Source of the DNA: Phycisphaerales bacterium
GTDB lineage: Bacteria > Planctomycetota > Phycisphaerae > UBA1845
DNA: 64,000 bases
Reading direction: 5' to 3'
Assembly: GCA_020639095.1 (NCBI GenBank)
Contig: JACKHH010000001.1
Location: 124,001 to 188,000 of the forward strand
Shown here: positions 10,175 to 19,234 of the stretch, one piece after another
How positions within the stretch are numbered: position 1 is the stretch's first letter
Layout: each line of letters starts with the position of its first letter
Translations under genes and position numbers: made by a program
The notes under the pieces: generated by a model
Told to the model about the DNA's origin: nothing
Database searches by the model: none
The model's input: only the letters and a program-made list of their open reading frames with translations

Positions 10175-10199
10175 AGAGCCGCGACGGTAAGGGAGCGGA
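10175..10199 (+). repeat. Dispersed repeat, copy 4 (pfaD-pfaA intergenic)
   Basis: GAGCCGCGACGGTAAGGG core in the 83-bp gap between pfaD and pfaA. It is the copy of the left cluster that is not translated. Confidence 0.8.
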
Positions 10200-10235
10200 A
10201 GTAAACCAATGCAGCACCGTTTGCTCTGCGCCTTC

Positions 10236-12014
10236 TCAACGAACAACCTCCGCTTCTTCCGCCGCGGGTCGCAGAAGCTTGGCCAACGCTTCCGGCTCGC
10301 GCGGCGCAAACGTCGCGGCATCCACCGGCAGCGCCACGCCCTGCGCCCGCAACCAGTTTGCGCGCGTCAGCGCCGCCGCGCCCACGAGCAAATTGTGCGC
10401 CACCGTCACCGCCTCCCGCCGCGCCGGTTCCGCCAAGGAACTGCCCCGCGTCCACTCATTGAACGCGCCCATCGCCGGCCCGCACCACACCTGGTAGTCC
10501 GCCTGCCGCGTCGGCTCACCCACGTTCGCCCAGTTCGATGACTGCCCCAGGTATTTGCGAAAAACCAATGCCAGCTTGTGCTTCGGATCGCGTTCCGCCC
10601 GCTCGTTCTGCGACGGATCGCGCGTCGCGAAAAAGTCGCGCGTCTGCAACCACGCCTCCTCCAGCGTGCAGCGGAAATAATCCCGCTCCAGCATCGCACG
10701 CTGCAACGCGGGCAACGCCTCAATCGAACCGTGCGCCCGATACAGTTCGTACAGCTTCCGTGCCCGCAGCGCGAACATCGTCCCACGCTTGAGCACCTGC
10801 ACCTTCACGCCCATCTCGAACATGTCAGCCGCGGGCGCCATCATCACGTCCGCCTGCTCCGCGTCCGCGAGCATCGCCCGCACCGCGTCCGACGTGCCCG
10901 ACTCGACACACGCCTGATTCACCGTGCCCGTCAGCACGTACGCAGCACCCATTGCAAAAGCAGCAGCCGCAGACGCCGGTGTCGCAATACCACCCGCAGC
11001 CCCCACGCGCAATTTCACCTCATACGCATGCCTGGCCTGCATCTCGTCACGCAACGCCAGCATCGTGGGAATCAGCGCCAGCGCGGGCCGATTGTCCGTA
11101 TGCCCGCCCGAGTCCGCCTCTGCCGTCAGGTCTTCCGCCACCGGAACCTGAGCCGCAAGCTCCGCCTGCTCCGCGGTCAACGCCCCGGCATCCACCAGTG
11201 CCCGCACCATGTCAACAGGCGGCGGGCTGAAGAACTTCCGCGCAACCTCGATTCGCGAAACCTTCGCCACCACGCGATTGGGAATCACCACACGACCGTC
11301 AGCGTCGCGATGGATTCCCGCAAGGCGGTACTTCACCAACGGCAGCGTCAAACCCAGATAGGCCGACGCGCTCACGCACCGCACGCGACGCCGCAAATAC
11401 AACTCAACGATCGCAGCCTCCAGGTCCGGCTCGTTCGGACTGTGAATCAGGTTGAACCCAAAAGGCTTATCGCCCAGATTCGCCGACAACCGATCTATCG
11501 CCTGCTCCACCCGCCCCGGATCAAGACCCGCAGCCCCGAAGAACGCGAGCATCCCCGCACGCGCCGCCGCCTCCACCAATGCTTCCGATGTAATCCCATT
11601 CGCCATCGCGCCAACGACATACGCATAGCGCACGCCGTGCGAAGTGCGAAACGCGGGATCACCAAGCTGTTCAGGCAGGAGCACAGGCACATAACCCAGC
11701 AGCGGCAAAGCATCCGCGCCGTCAACCGGCGCATCACCGCCAATCACGGCAGTCCCACAATCAGCGACAGCCAAATCCGAGCCGCGACCGTAAGGGAGCG
11801 GAGTATCCGAGCCGCGACTGTAAGGGAGCGGACGACAAGCAGCGGGCTCATCGGAGCCACGCCCACGCCGCCCGGCATCAACCACAAATACCGGCGAAGC
11901 AACCCGGTGCAGCGCATCCGCCAACGCGCCGCGATCGCTGCGCAAACGCGAAGCATCCCCGCTCCACCAACCGCGCGCCGCGCGCGTCACCGAAATATCC
12001 GCCACTGTATCCAT
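10236..12014 (-). CDS. pfaD: PfaD-like enoyl reductase of the lipid synthase
   Basis: About 592 residues from the ATG at 12014; an upstream TTG at 12065 would start inside a palindrome, so the ATG is preferred. The body matches the PfaD branch of the 2-nitropropane dioxygenase/FabK-like FMN TIM-barrel family, with SGGHTDNRP as the flavin-binding region, KLRVGAAGGI, and the typical C-terminal part with SSNWANVGEP and GPAMGAFNEWT. It would reduce enoyl-ACP intermediates made by PfaA and PfaC. The N-terminal 80 or so residues are divergent and hold two copies of the dispersed repeat read as PLPYSRGSD and PLPYGRGSD. In well-studied clusters pfaD is last; here it is first. It lies 67 bases behind ispH on the same strand. 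Confidence 0.9.
   Translation of the reverse strand: MDTVADISVTRAARGWWSGDASRLRSDRGALADALHRVASPVFVVDAGRRGRGSDEPAACRPLPYSRGSDTPLPYGRGSDLAVADCGTAVIGGDAPVDGADALPLLGYVPVLLPEQLGDPAFRTSHGVRYAYVVGAMANGITSEALVEAAARAGMLAFFGAAGLDPGRVEQAIDRLSANLGDKPFGFNLIHSPNEPDLEAAIVELYLRRRVRCVSASAYLGLTLPLVKYRLAGIHRDADGRVVIPNRVVAKVSRIEVARKFFSPPPVDMVRALVDAGALTAEQAELAAQVPVAEDLTAEADSGGHTDNRPALALIPTMLALRDEMQARHAYEVKLRVGAAGGIATPASAAAAFAMGAAYVLTGTVNQACVESGTSDAVRAMLADAEQADVMMAPAADMFEMGVKVQVLKRGTMFALRARKLYELYRAHGSIEALPALQRAMLERDYFRCTLEEAWLQTRDFFATRDPSQNERAERDPKHKLALVFRKYLGQSSNWANVGEPTRQADYQVWCGPAMGAFNEWTRGSSLAEPARREAVTVAHNLLVGAAALTRANWLRAQGVALPVDAATFAPREPEALAKLLRPAAEEAEVVR
11776..11832 (+). repeat. Dispersed 27-bp repeat, copies 5 and 6 in tandem (inside pfaD)
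   Basis: Units at 11776-11802 and 11806-11832 separated by three bases. Both are in frame in the N-terminal region of pfaD. Confidence 0.88.
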
Positions 12015-12039
12015 GGGGAAAACCGCGCCATCCACCGCT

Positions 12040-12063
12040 GTGGGACCGGCTTTCCAGCCGGTC
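12040..12063. repeat. Palindrome between ispH and pfaD
   Basis: ACCGGCT and AGCCGGT pair around a 4-base loop, flanked by GTGGG as in the 2147-2196 element. It lies just upstream of the chosen pfaD start and could affect read-through from ispH. Confidence 0.7.
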
Positions 12064-12081
12064 AAATCGAAAACAAAACGA

Positions 12082-13068
12082 CTACCCCGCCGATGACGAA
12101 ACGGAACCCGAATCCGCGGGCGACCACGCCTCCGTCTCGCCGTTACGCCGCAAAATCACCGGCAACTGAAAAACCGTGTTCTCCTCGGTCGTCGAACTCA
12201 ACACGACCTCACCCGCGCCCAACTCCTTAAGCCGGGCGATCACCCCCTCGACGACTTCATCCGGCGTGCTCGCTCCACCAGTCACACCAACCAGCTTCAC
12301 GCCCGCCGTCCACGCGGGATCAATCTCGTGCGCCCCGTCGATCAAACGGCCACGCACCCCGCGCACCTCTGCCGTTTCCACCAAGCGTGCCGCGTTGCTC
12401 GAATTCTGCGACCCCACCACCAGCAACAGATCAATCCCCCGAGCGCACATCTCCTTCACCGCGTTCTGCCGGTTCTGCGTCGCGTAGCAGATATCCTCGG
12501 TGGGCGGCAACTCGATATGGGGAAAACGCGTACGCAGCGCGTTCATCACCACCTGCGTGTCGTCCACGCTCAGCGTCGTCTGCGTCAGCACCATCAACTT
12601 GTCATGCTCGGGAAAGGGTTTCGTGCGCGCCTGATCCGCATTCTCAACCAACGTAATATCGTCAGCCGAGTGGCCCATCGTCCCCTCGACCTCTTCGTGC
12701 CCACGACGGCCGATGAGCACGATGTGGTAGCCCTCTTTGACGAAGCGCAGCACTTCAAGATGCACCTTGCTCACCAGCGGGCACGTCGCGTCGATCACCC
12801 GCAGGTCGCGCTCCCGTGCTTCCTCGAAGACCGCGGGCGCCACTCCATGAGCACTGAACACCACCAAAGCACCGGCCGGCACCTCGGGAAGCTCGTCGAC
12901 AAACACCGCTCCCAAACCGCGTAACCGGTTCACCACAAAGCTGTTGTGCACGATCTCCTTACGCACATAGACGGGCGCTCCAAACCGCCCCAACGCCAGT
13001 TCCACGATCTGGACAGCGCGATCGACCCCGGCACAGTAACACCTTGGATTGGCCAGCAGCACCTTCAT
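12082..13068 (-). CDS. ispH: 4-hydroxy-3-methylbut-2-enyl diphosphate reductase IspH (LytB)
   Basis: Last enzyme of the methylerythritol phosphate route, reducing HMBPP to IPP and DMAPP with a [4Fe-4S] cluster. I start it at the ATG at 13068 (MKVLLANPRC), which gives the family's normal N-terminus and 328 residues; the open frame extends upstream without homology. Cluster cysteines are Cys12 (CYCAGV), Cys96 (DATCPLVSK) and Cys194 (ICYATQNRQ). His41, His74, His124 and Glu126 occupy their usual places. It is the first gene of the same-strand run leading into pfaD, which could couple isoprenoid supply to the lipid synthase, though the spacing leaves that uncertain. Confidence 0.95.
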   Translation of the reverse strand: MKVLLANPRCYCAGVDRAVQIVELALGRFGAPVYVRKEIVHNSFVVNRLRGLGAVFVDELPEVPAGALVVFSAHGVAPAVFEEARERDLRVIDATCPLVSKVHLEVLRFVKEGYHIVLIGRRGHEEVEGTMGHSADDITLVENADQARTKPFPEHDKLMVLTQTTLSVDDTQVVMNALRTRFPHIELPPTEDICYATQNRQNAVKEMCARGIDLLLVVGSQNSSNAARLVETAEVRGVRGRLIDGAHEIDPAWTAGVKLVGVTGGASTPDEVVEGVIARLKELGAGEVVLSSTTEENTVFQLPVILRRNGETEAWSPADSGSVSSSAG

Positions 13069-13309
13069 GGGAAGTCTCGTCGGGATCCTCTCGTGGATGT
13101 CGTACGCGGCGTGTCCGCAGGGGGATCGACACCGGCTGGTACATCTATCTGGTGGCTTGTAGACCGACCCGCCGCGCGAGCCCACCTCAAAACCGCTCTG
13201 CGCGGACCATCTCCCCGCAATCTCGCCATTTTCGGGGGGTCACAAGGAGTGTCAAGCAGAGCCGATAACACGGCTGCCACCTCGGGCCAGCGGCTCAATC
13301 AGCCCCGGT

Positions 13310-16300
13310 TCAGCCACCGTCAGCCTGGAGTGACATCGCAACAGCCACGTGCGCTCGCCCCTCTGCCTCTCGACCAGCCGCGATGAGCGCCCTGCCCAGT
13401 TCCCGCTGAGCGCTTGCGTTGCGCGGCGCTTGGTGCACCGCGCGCTCAAGGTAGGCAAGGCCCTCAGCTTGATCGCCGGCATCAATCAACGATTTGCCGT
13501 AGGCGACGAGCACCGGCGCGTAGAAGGGTGCGACCCCAGCCGCACGTTGGTACATCTCCCGGGCTCGGGTGCGGTCTCCCAACTCCGTACAGGCATCTGC
13601 ACATTCAAGCATCGCCTCGACGCACCGCGGATCGCGTTCGAGCGCCGCGTCGAATCTGGCCAGCGCCGCGTCGAATTTACCCTCGCGCATGCAAATCCGA
13701 CCGAGCAGCCGCAAAGCCGCTACATCCCTCGCGTTCAACCGCGCCGCCCGCCTTAGGTTCGCTGTTGCCGATGCCGTGTCACCGCGCCCGATTTCCAATT
13801 CGGCCCGCAGCCGCAGAGCATCGCTCAATGCCAAAGCGGCCGGACTGTAGTTCGGCGCCAGGTCAATGATTTCGTTGAGTTCATCGATCGACAGCGCAAC
13901 CTGCGATTCGTCGCGCCGGAATGTCGCCCGCCGCAGTTCCATGACGATACGTATGGTCGCCTGCTTTGCGTGTCGATAGGTAGCGAGTCGTTCGCAACTG
14001 AGACTTCCAGTCATGCTCCGCGACGATTCCGACAGGATCGCGCAGGGTTCCGTATGCGTTTCATTGAACATGATCGCATTGGTTCTCATCCCCCCGCCAC
14101 CGATGGACTTGAGGCTCGCGAACTCAAGATACAGATTATCGTCCGTATTCAACGGCGCATCGCCGACGAACTCGCGAACCTCGGGCGGCGCCAGCGTCAA
14201 TTCCGCGAGCAGCGAGGGCGCATAGTCCAAGCCGATCCGGTGCAGGTGCTCGTTGACGACCGGGCTACGCATGCGCTTGGCGAAGTCGGCGGTGTTCACC
14301 GCGAACTCCGACTTGCATCCGATGAGGAGGACATCAAGCGATGTCTGCCAAACCGTGGTATTGGGAAACACTTCGTTGAAACTCTTCACGACGGACTTGA
14401 GGCTTTCCGGAGTCAACTCATAGAGCGGTAGCCACTGACACATCACCCCGTCATCGTTCAACCGCTCACGCAGTATTCGGTAGTACTCAACCGTGAACAG
14501 GTACGAAGCGCCCTTGGCCCAGGGGTGAATTGGATCCGCAGTGATGACGTCGTATCGTTCCGGGGTTGTCAGCAGAAAGTTGCGGCCATCCTGATATTCG
14601 ATGTGAACGCGCGGATCGTGCATCGCATCATCATTGACGTGCGCAAACTGCTCCGCGCCGCCCAACACTGCCGGCTCGATCTCAACGACGGTGATGCGCT
14701 CGACCTCTGGATGCGCCGCCACCCCCGACAAGGTCACTCCCGCACCCAGACCCACAACGACAACCGAGCGCGGAGCAGGATGCAACAACACCGGCAGGTG
14801 CCCCAGAAGGTACTCATGGTGCAGGTCGGCGGCGATATCGGTCGCGACGATTTTCCCGTTGATCAGCAGGCTGCGCGTCTCCAAACTCTGAGTAACGGAT
14901 ACGTTCGCACTGAGCCCTTCGCGATAATACACCAGCCCGCGTTCTTCGATCGGCCGATCAACATTGGCTCGCCCATACTGATCAACGTATCCCGCGATCC
15001 GGTTGTTCTGGAAGATTCCGAGCTTGCGGGTATCCCAGGGTACCATGAAGAAGTTCGCCGCGATGACGCAACTGGCGGCGACAACCACGCCAAAGCCGAC
15101 GCCGACATACGGATGCGCGCGGCGCGACAGTAGCCATGTTACAACCAACAAGGCGGCGTAGGCGATGTAAAGCGCATCCATCGTCAGCATGCTCTTCTGC
15201 AAGCCGAGATAGGGAATCAGCACAAAACCCGCAAGAATAGAACCGATGATCGCTCCAAGCGTGTTCAAACTCACCAGGTCGCCCGCTGACTTGCCGACCG
15301 CGTTCGCCAGCCGCGCCCGCGCTTCGCCCGCAAGCGGAAATGCAATCCCCATCGCAACGCACGGGACGAACATCAGCGCGAAACTCAGCACCAGCATGGT
15401 CCCCAACTCGACCTTCGTCGCGCGCTCGTACAATCGTAAATTCCAACTGACCGCATATCGCGGAAGTTCGGGTATCATCTGCGTCGCGACCAACGCGGAT
15501 ACGCCCGCCGCGAGCAACACAACGACGAAGCGCAACGTCAAACTCAATTGCCGAATGCGCGCGGGCATCAATGCCGGAACTGCACCACCAATGGCGATCC
15601 CCATCAGAAATGCCGCCAGCATGATCGTGATGCTGTACGTCGTGGCGCCAAGCACGATCGTCAGCCCGCGCGCCCACATCACCTCCAACCCGATCGCAGC
15701 CAGCCCGCAGACCGCCGTGCCGCAGAAAATGGTGCGCAAAACCAACGCTTGCCCGGGCGCCAACGCCTCCGATACGCCGTCCGCCTGGGCGCCCGAATCA
15801 TCCGCGACAGCCCGTGTTTCGTCGCGCCGCCCTTGCGTACTCAATAGCAATGCAAGCAACCCAACCGCGACATTGACCACCACGGCAATCAACTGGGAAT
15901 GCCACAAACCAAACATCGGTAGCAGCACAAACCCCGCAACGACGGTTCCGACCACGGCGCCGAACGTATTCACGGCATACAAACCGGCGAGCTTGCGCGC
16001 GAATTGCCCACGCCGACTCACGCAGAATTCAATCAGCGCCGGCAGCGTCCCGCCCATCAGTGTGGTCGGAATCAGCAAGATGCAAAACGCCATCAGGACG
16101 CGAAGCAAGTTGACTAGCCAACCCATCTCGTCGAAGCGCATCGCGAGCGACACGTACAACTCATCCGCGAGTCGAATCAGCGTGGGAAGCAGCGCCGCGA
16201 CCAGCGCGATGCCCAACTCAAGAAGTGCGTACATCCGGAGCGGATTGCGGATGGTGCGCGTGCGCCGGCCAAAGTAGTAGGCGCCCAGCGCCATACCGCC

Positions 16301-16450
16301 CATGAAGGCAGCCAGCACAATGCTGATCGCGTCGTGACTGGCGCCGAAAACCAGCGACAGGCTGCGCAGCCACGCAACCTGGTACACCAGCGCGGTCATG
16401 CCTGATAACAGGAATAGGATGTAGACACTCGCGGAGCGGTACCACTTCAT
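13310..16450 (-). CDS. Fused membrane/spermidine-synthase-like protein with C-terminal TPRs
   Basis: 1046 residues. The first 500 or so hold many hydrophobic segments in two similar halves, as in the fused MFS/spermidine synthase family. About residues 540-770 are a spermidine-synthase-type Rossmann domain (VVVVGLGAGVTL near 563, VVEIEP, DGRNFLL, DVITADPIHPWAKGASYLF). From about 880 there are TPR-like helices (DVAALRLLGRICMREGKFDAA and others). The family probably uses a nucleotide or decarboxylated-SAM-like ligand, but transport and polyamine function are not established for such fusions. The ATG start (MKWYRSAS) leads straight into the first membrane segment. It is followed on the same strand by ispH after a 241-bp gap. 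Confidence 0.82.
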   Translation of the reverse strand: MKWYRSASVYILFLLSGMTALVYQVAWLRSLSLVFGASHDAISIVLAAFMGGMALGAYYFGRRTRTIRNPLRMYALLELGIALVAALLPTLIRLADELYVSLAMRFDEMGWLVNLLRVLMAFCILLIPTTLMGGTLPALIEFCVSRRGQFARKLAGLYAVNTFGAVVGTVVAGFVLLPMFGLWHSQLIAVVVNVAVGLLALLLSTQGRRDETRAVADDSGAQADGVSEALAPGQALVLRTIFCGTAVCGLAAIGLEVMWARGLTIVLGATTYSITIMLAAFLMGIAIGGAVPALMPARIRQLSLTLRFVVVLLAAGVSALVATQMIPELPRYAVSWNLRLYERATKVELGTMLVLSFALMFVPCVAMGIAFPLAGEARARLANAVGKSAGDLVSLNTLGAIIGSILAGFVLIPYLGLQKSMLTMDALYIAYAALLVVTWLLSRRAHPYVGVGFGVVVAASCVIAANFFMVPWDTRKLGIFQNNRIAGYVDQYGRANVDRPIEERGLVYYREGLSANVSVTQSLETRSLLINGKIVATDIAADLHHEYLLGHLPVLLHPAPRSVVVVGLGAGVTLSGVAAHPEVERITVVEIEPAVLGGAEQFAHVNDDAMHDPRVHIEYQDGRNFLLTTPERYDVITADPIHPWAKGASYLFTVEYYRILRERLNDDGVMCQWLPLYELTPESLKSVVKSFNEVFPNTTVWQTSLDVLLIGCKSEFAVNTADFAKRMRSPVVNEHLHRIGLDYAPSLLAELTLAPPEVREFVGDAPLNTDDNLYLEFASLKSIGGGGMRTNAIMFNETHTEPCAILSESSRSMTGSLSCERLATYRHAKQATIRIVMELRRATFRRDESQVALSIDELNEIIDLAPNYSPAALALSDALRLRAELEIGRGDTASATANLRRAARLNARDVAALRLLGRICMREGKFDAALARFDAALERDPRCVEAMLECADACTELGDRTRAREMYQRAAGVAPFYAPVLVAYGKSLIDAGDQAEGLAYLERAVHQAPRNASAQRELGRALIAAGREAEGRAHVAVAMSLQADGG

Positions 16451-16540
16451 CTAGCGCACTCTCGAATCCGATGCCCGTCGGGATCTGCCCAGGACCCGGC
16501 ATGCGGGCTCACGGATTCCGCCGAACGGCAACGTCAATGA

Positions 16541-17095
16541 TCATCCTTCGCTGTTATTCGGCGACCGTGCCGAAAGCACATGATACAGCCCGGCGTAGAT
16601 TTTGATATCACAGGCCACGCCCTCGGCTCGGCGGGCCGTCAGCCACGCGTGCACCTCGGCGACCGGGACCTCGTGAACGGCGATATCCTCGCTCTCGTCG
16701 CCCCCGCCCGGGCCCGTGCGCCGCGGATTCACTGCCCGATAAAACGCGATGATCTCATCCGTGATCCCCGAAGAAGCAGCCCCCTCGAAGAGGTACTCGA
16801 ACGCATCGGCTTCGTACCCCGTCTCCTCGAACAGCTCACGGCGCGCCGCCGCCTCCAACGGCTCGCCCGTGAATTGCGCCGCATCGCCCACCAGACCAGC
16901 CGGTAGCTCCACAACGCGGCAATCGGTGGCCGCCCGATACTGCTCGACGAGCACGAGTTCTCCCCGCGCGTTCACCGCGACAACGCCGACGATCCCGCTG
17001 AGGTTCTTCCGCGCGACGTACTCCCAACGCCCCCGCCGGGCGAAGTCCATGAACTTGCCCGCGGCAATGATCTGCTTGTTCTCACCCTGCGCCAT
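16541..17095 (-). CDS. Nudix hydrolase, ADP-ribose pyrophosphatase type
   Basis: 184 residues with a Nudix box ending RRELFEETGY preceded by the ELPAGL motif typical of ADP-ribose/nucleoside-diphosphate-sugar hydrolases. The box is stretched by about five residues (GDAAQ) between the PAGL glycine and the first Glu. EQYRAATDCRVVELPAG is also typical. It would hydrolyse a nucleoside diphosphate linked to another group, with Mg2+. The precise substrate is not visible. It is monocistronic, upstream of and on the same strand as the MFS/spermidine-synthase fusion. Confidence 0.88.
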   Translation of the reverse strand: MAQGENKQIIAAGKFMDFARRGRWEYVARKNLSGIVGVVAVNARGELVLVEQYRAATDCRVVELPAGLVGDAAQFTGEPLEAAARRELFEETGYEADAFEYLFEGAASSGITDEIIAFYRAVNPRRTGPGGGDESEDIAVHEVPVAEVHAWLTARRAEGVACDIKIYAGLYHVLSARSPNNSEG

Positions 17096-17303
17096 AAGTC
17101 CCGCTCCGGCTACGCGTTCAACGAAATCTCATTCGACCGATTCAGATCGACAGGATACCTGCTTCCAGATGCATCACAACGCAACCGATCCGGATGGCAC
17201 GAAGCGCGGCGTATCCCTAATGCTGCATGGGAATCGCGGCGCAGCATCATATACTCTTTGGATGGACGCACCGAGAGAACCGACCTCCAGTGAGGCATAC
17301 ACG

Positions 17304-17558
17304 ATGAACAACGGCTTGCTCGCACTCGCGATTTCCCTCATCCCGCTTGCCGGCGCTGGACTCGCCACCCGCTTCTGCTGAGGCCATCCGCTGCGAATGC
17401 TCGGTACGGGCATGTTGATCTTCGGCATCTTCGGCGCTTGGACCATCGCCGACCGCGCCATCGGCGCAAACGCCTACACCTGGGCCGCGCGTATTGCGCA
17501 GGTGCTAAGCGTTGCCAGCGTGATACTTTTCCTGGCCCCCAACTTGATCCGTCGCTGA
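17304..17558 (+). CDS. Small membrane protein frame with an in-frame TGA at codon 26
   Basis: Starting at an ATG preceded by GTGAGG eight bases upstream, the frame reads 25 codons (MNNGLLALAISLIPLAGAG, then LATRFC), a TGA at 17379-17381, and then continues in the same frame for 59 codons to a second stop at 17558. Both halves are hydrophobic and GC3-rich and together would make a protein of about 85 residues with two or three membrane segments. The TGA follows a Cys codon (Cys-TGA-Gly-His-Pro). It may be a selenocysteine codon, a nonsense mutation, a sequencing error, or two separate frames, the second starting at the ATG at 17397. I see no convincing SECIS hairpin by eye. No family recognised. 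Confidence 0.4.
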
Positions 17559-17694
17559 CTACTCCCCAATGCGGGCACGTCGGATGATGCCGTCAGGTAT
17601 AACCGGCGCACGCGCTGATGACGCTTCACCCGTTTCGACTTGGTGACGGCAGGTTGCAGAATGGCCTGATACGTTGGCCAACACCCAGCCTCCG

Positions 17695-19227
17695 TCAATT
17701 GCTTCGCCAGAAGCGGGGGACGAAGAGTACCAGGATTGCAAAAACCTCGAGCCTGCCGATCGCCATCAGGAGGCAGAGCACGCACTTGCTCGCGTCGCTC
17801 AACCAGCCGTAGTTCTGCACGGCTCCGACCTTGGCGAGGCCCGGACCGATGTTGCAGAGTGTCGCGGCGCTCGCGGTGGCTGCCGTGGTGATATCGATGT
17901 TCGCGGACGCGTCGAAAACCATCAGCGCACCCGCACCACCGCCGAAAAGCAGCAAATGTCCGAGCACGAACGCGAGCGTGCCTTGGCGCAGCTCGGGCGA
18001 AATGTTCGACGAACCGATCTTGATTGGCCTGACCACCTGAGGCCGGAACGCGCGTTCGAGTTCCGCAACCATCACCTTGAACGCAATCAGGATGCGAATG
18101 ACCTTGACCCCACCGCCCGTCGAACCGGCGCACCCGCCGACGAACATCAGCGCGACCAGCAGTCCCTTCGCCAGAAACGGCCACAGATCAAAGTCAGCCG
18201 TGCAAAAACCCGTCGTCGTCTGAATTGAAACCGTCGTGAACACGCCCTCGCGAATCGCCGTCCCGACCGACGGCTGCATCACCTCGCCGGTCGTCATCAC
18301 GATCGGCATACCCGCGATGCACACGACGACCACAATCGACGCGCCCAGCAAAATCCCAAGGTACGCGCGAAGCTCGACGTCGCGAAAAACGGCTGCGAAG
18401 CGCCGACGAATGAGCTGGTGGTACAGCCCGAAGTTCACGCCCGCGAGCACCATGAAGACCACAACGATGACGTTGATCGCGAGTGGGTCGTGCCCACCGA
18501 TGCTGTGATCCGTCGTGCTGAACCCACCGGTCGCCAGCGTCGCGAACGTGTGGCAGATTGCGTCGAACCAGTGCATCCCCGCGAGTCGCAGCGCCAGCGT
18601 CTCCGCCAACGTGAGCCCGAGGTAGATCAGCCAAAGCACGCGCGCCGTCTCGCGAATGTGCGGCGTGACGCCTTCCGGCTCAGGGCCCGGTGCTTCCACG
18701 CGAAAGAGCTTCTTCGCGCTCACGCCCAACGAAGGCAGCACCGCCACGAACAGCACGACGATGCCCAACCCGCCAAGCCAATGCGTCGTCGCGCGCCACA
18801 GCAGGATGCTCCGCGGCAGCGTGTGGATGTTCGTCAGAATGGTCGCACCGGTCGTCGTCAGCCCGCTCATCGCTTCAAAATAGCAATTGAGCGGATTGGC
18901 AAACCCATGATTCGCGTCTGCCGACAGCTTCGCCCACAGGAAGAACGGCGTACCCGCGAGGGCCGCGCCGATCAACCAGCTCAATGCCACGAGCAGCAGC
19001 GCTTCCTTGCGGCCCAGCGCGCTCGATTGCGGCCTGGCGGCGACCCACATCCCCCCACCGACCAGCAGGCCGATGCCCGCGCTCATCAGGAACGCCCAGA
19101 ACGGATGCCACTCCGCGCGCACCCCGCGTTCCCAAACCAGCGCCGCCCACCCCGCCACGAGCAGCATGACGATGCTGAGCACGACGAAGAGCAACCCGAG
19201 TTGGCGAATGACGTATCGTCGATTCAC
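17695..19227 (-). CDS. trkH: TrkH-family potassium uptake channel subunit
   Basis: About 510 residues from a GTG at 19227, seven bases after the trkA stop; the frame upstream of it runs through trkA and has no homology. It has about ten hydrophobic segments and the TrkH pore signature (EAMSGLTTTGATIL, then THWLGGLGIVVL, FNTF-like ATGGFSTTDHS, and VGGCAGSTGGGVKVIR). It forms the K+-translocating membrane part of the Trk system and pairs with TrkA. The tight spacing to trkA on the same strand indicates one operon. Confidence 0.93.
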   Translation of the reverse strand: MNRRYVIRQLGLLFVVLSIVMLLVAGWAALVWERGVRAEWHPFWAFLMSAGIGLLVGGGMWVAARPQSSALGRKEALLLVALSWLIGAALAGTPFFLWAKLSADANHGFANPLNCYFEAMSGLTTTGATILTNIHTLPRSILLWRATTHWLGGLGIVVLFVAVLPSLGVSAKKLFRVEAPGPEPEGVTPHIRETARVLWLIYLGLTLAETLALRLAGMHWFDAICHTFATLATGGFSTTDHSIGGHDPLAINVIVVVFMVLAGVNFGLYHQLIRRRFAAVFRDVELRAYLGILLGASIVVVVCIAGMPIVMTTGEVMQPSVGTAIREGVFTTVSIQTTTGFCTADFDLWPFLAKGLLVALMFVGGCAGSTGGGVKVIRILIAFKVMVAELERAFRPQVVRPIKIGSSNISPELRQGTLAFVLGHLLLFGGGAGALMVFDASANIDITTAATASAATLCNIGPGLAKVGAVQNYGWLSDASKCVLCLLMAIGRLEVFAILVLFVPRFWRSN

Positions 19228-19234
19228 GCGTGCG

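Noticed and set aside
12015..12065. TTG start for pfaD at 12065
   Set aside because: It begins within a dispersed palindrome and adds residues without family resemblance. The ATG at 12014 is preferred.
13069..13185. Upstream extension of ispH
   Set aside because: The extra 39 residues are Arg/Pro-rich and IspH proteins begin at MKVLLANPR.
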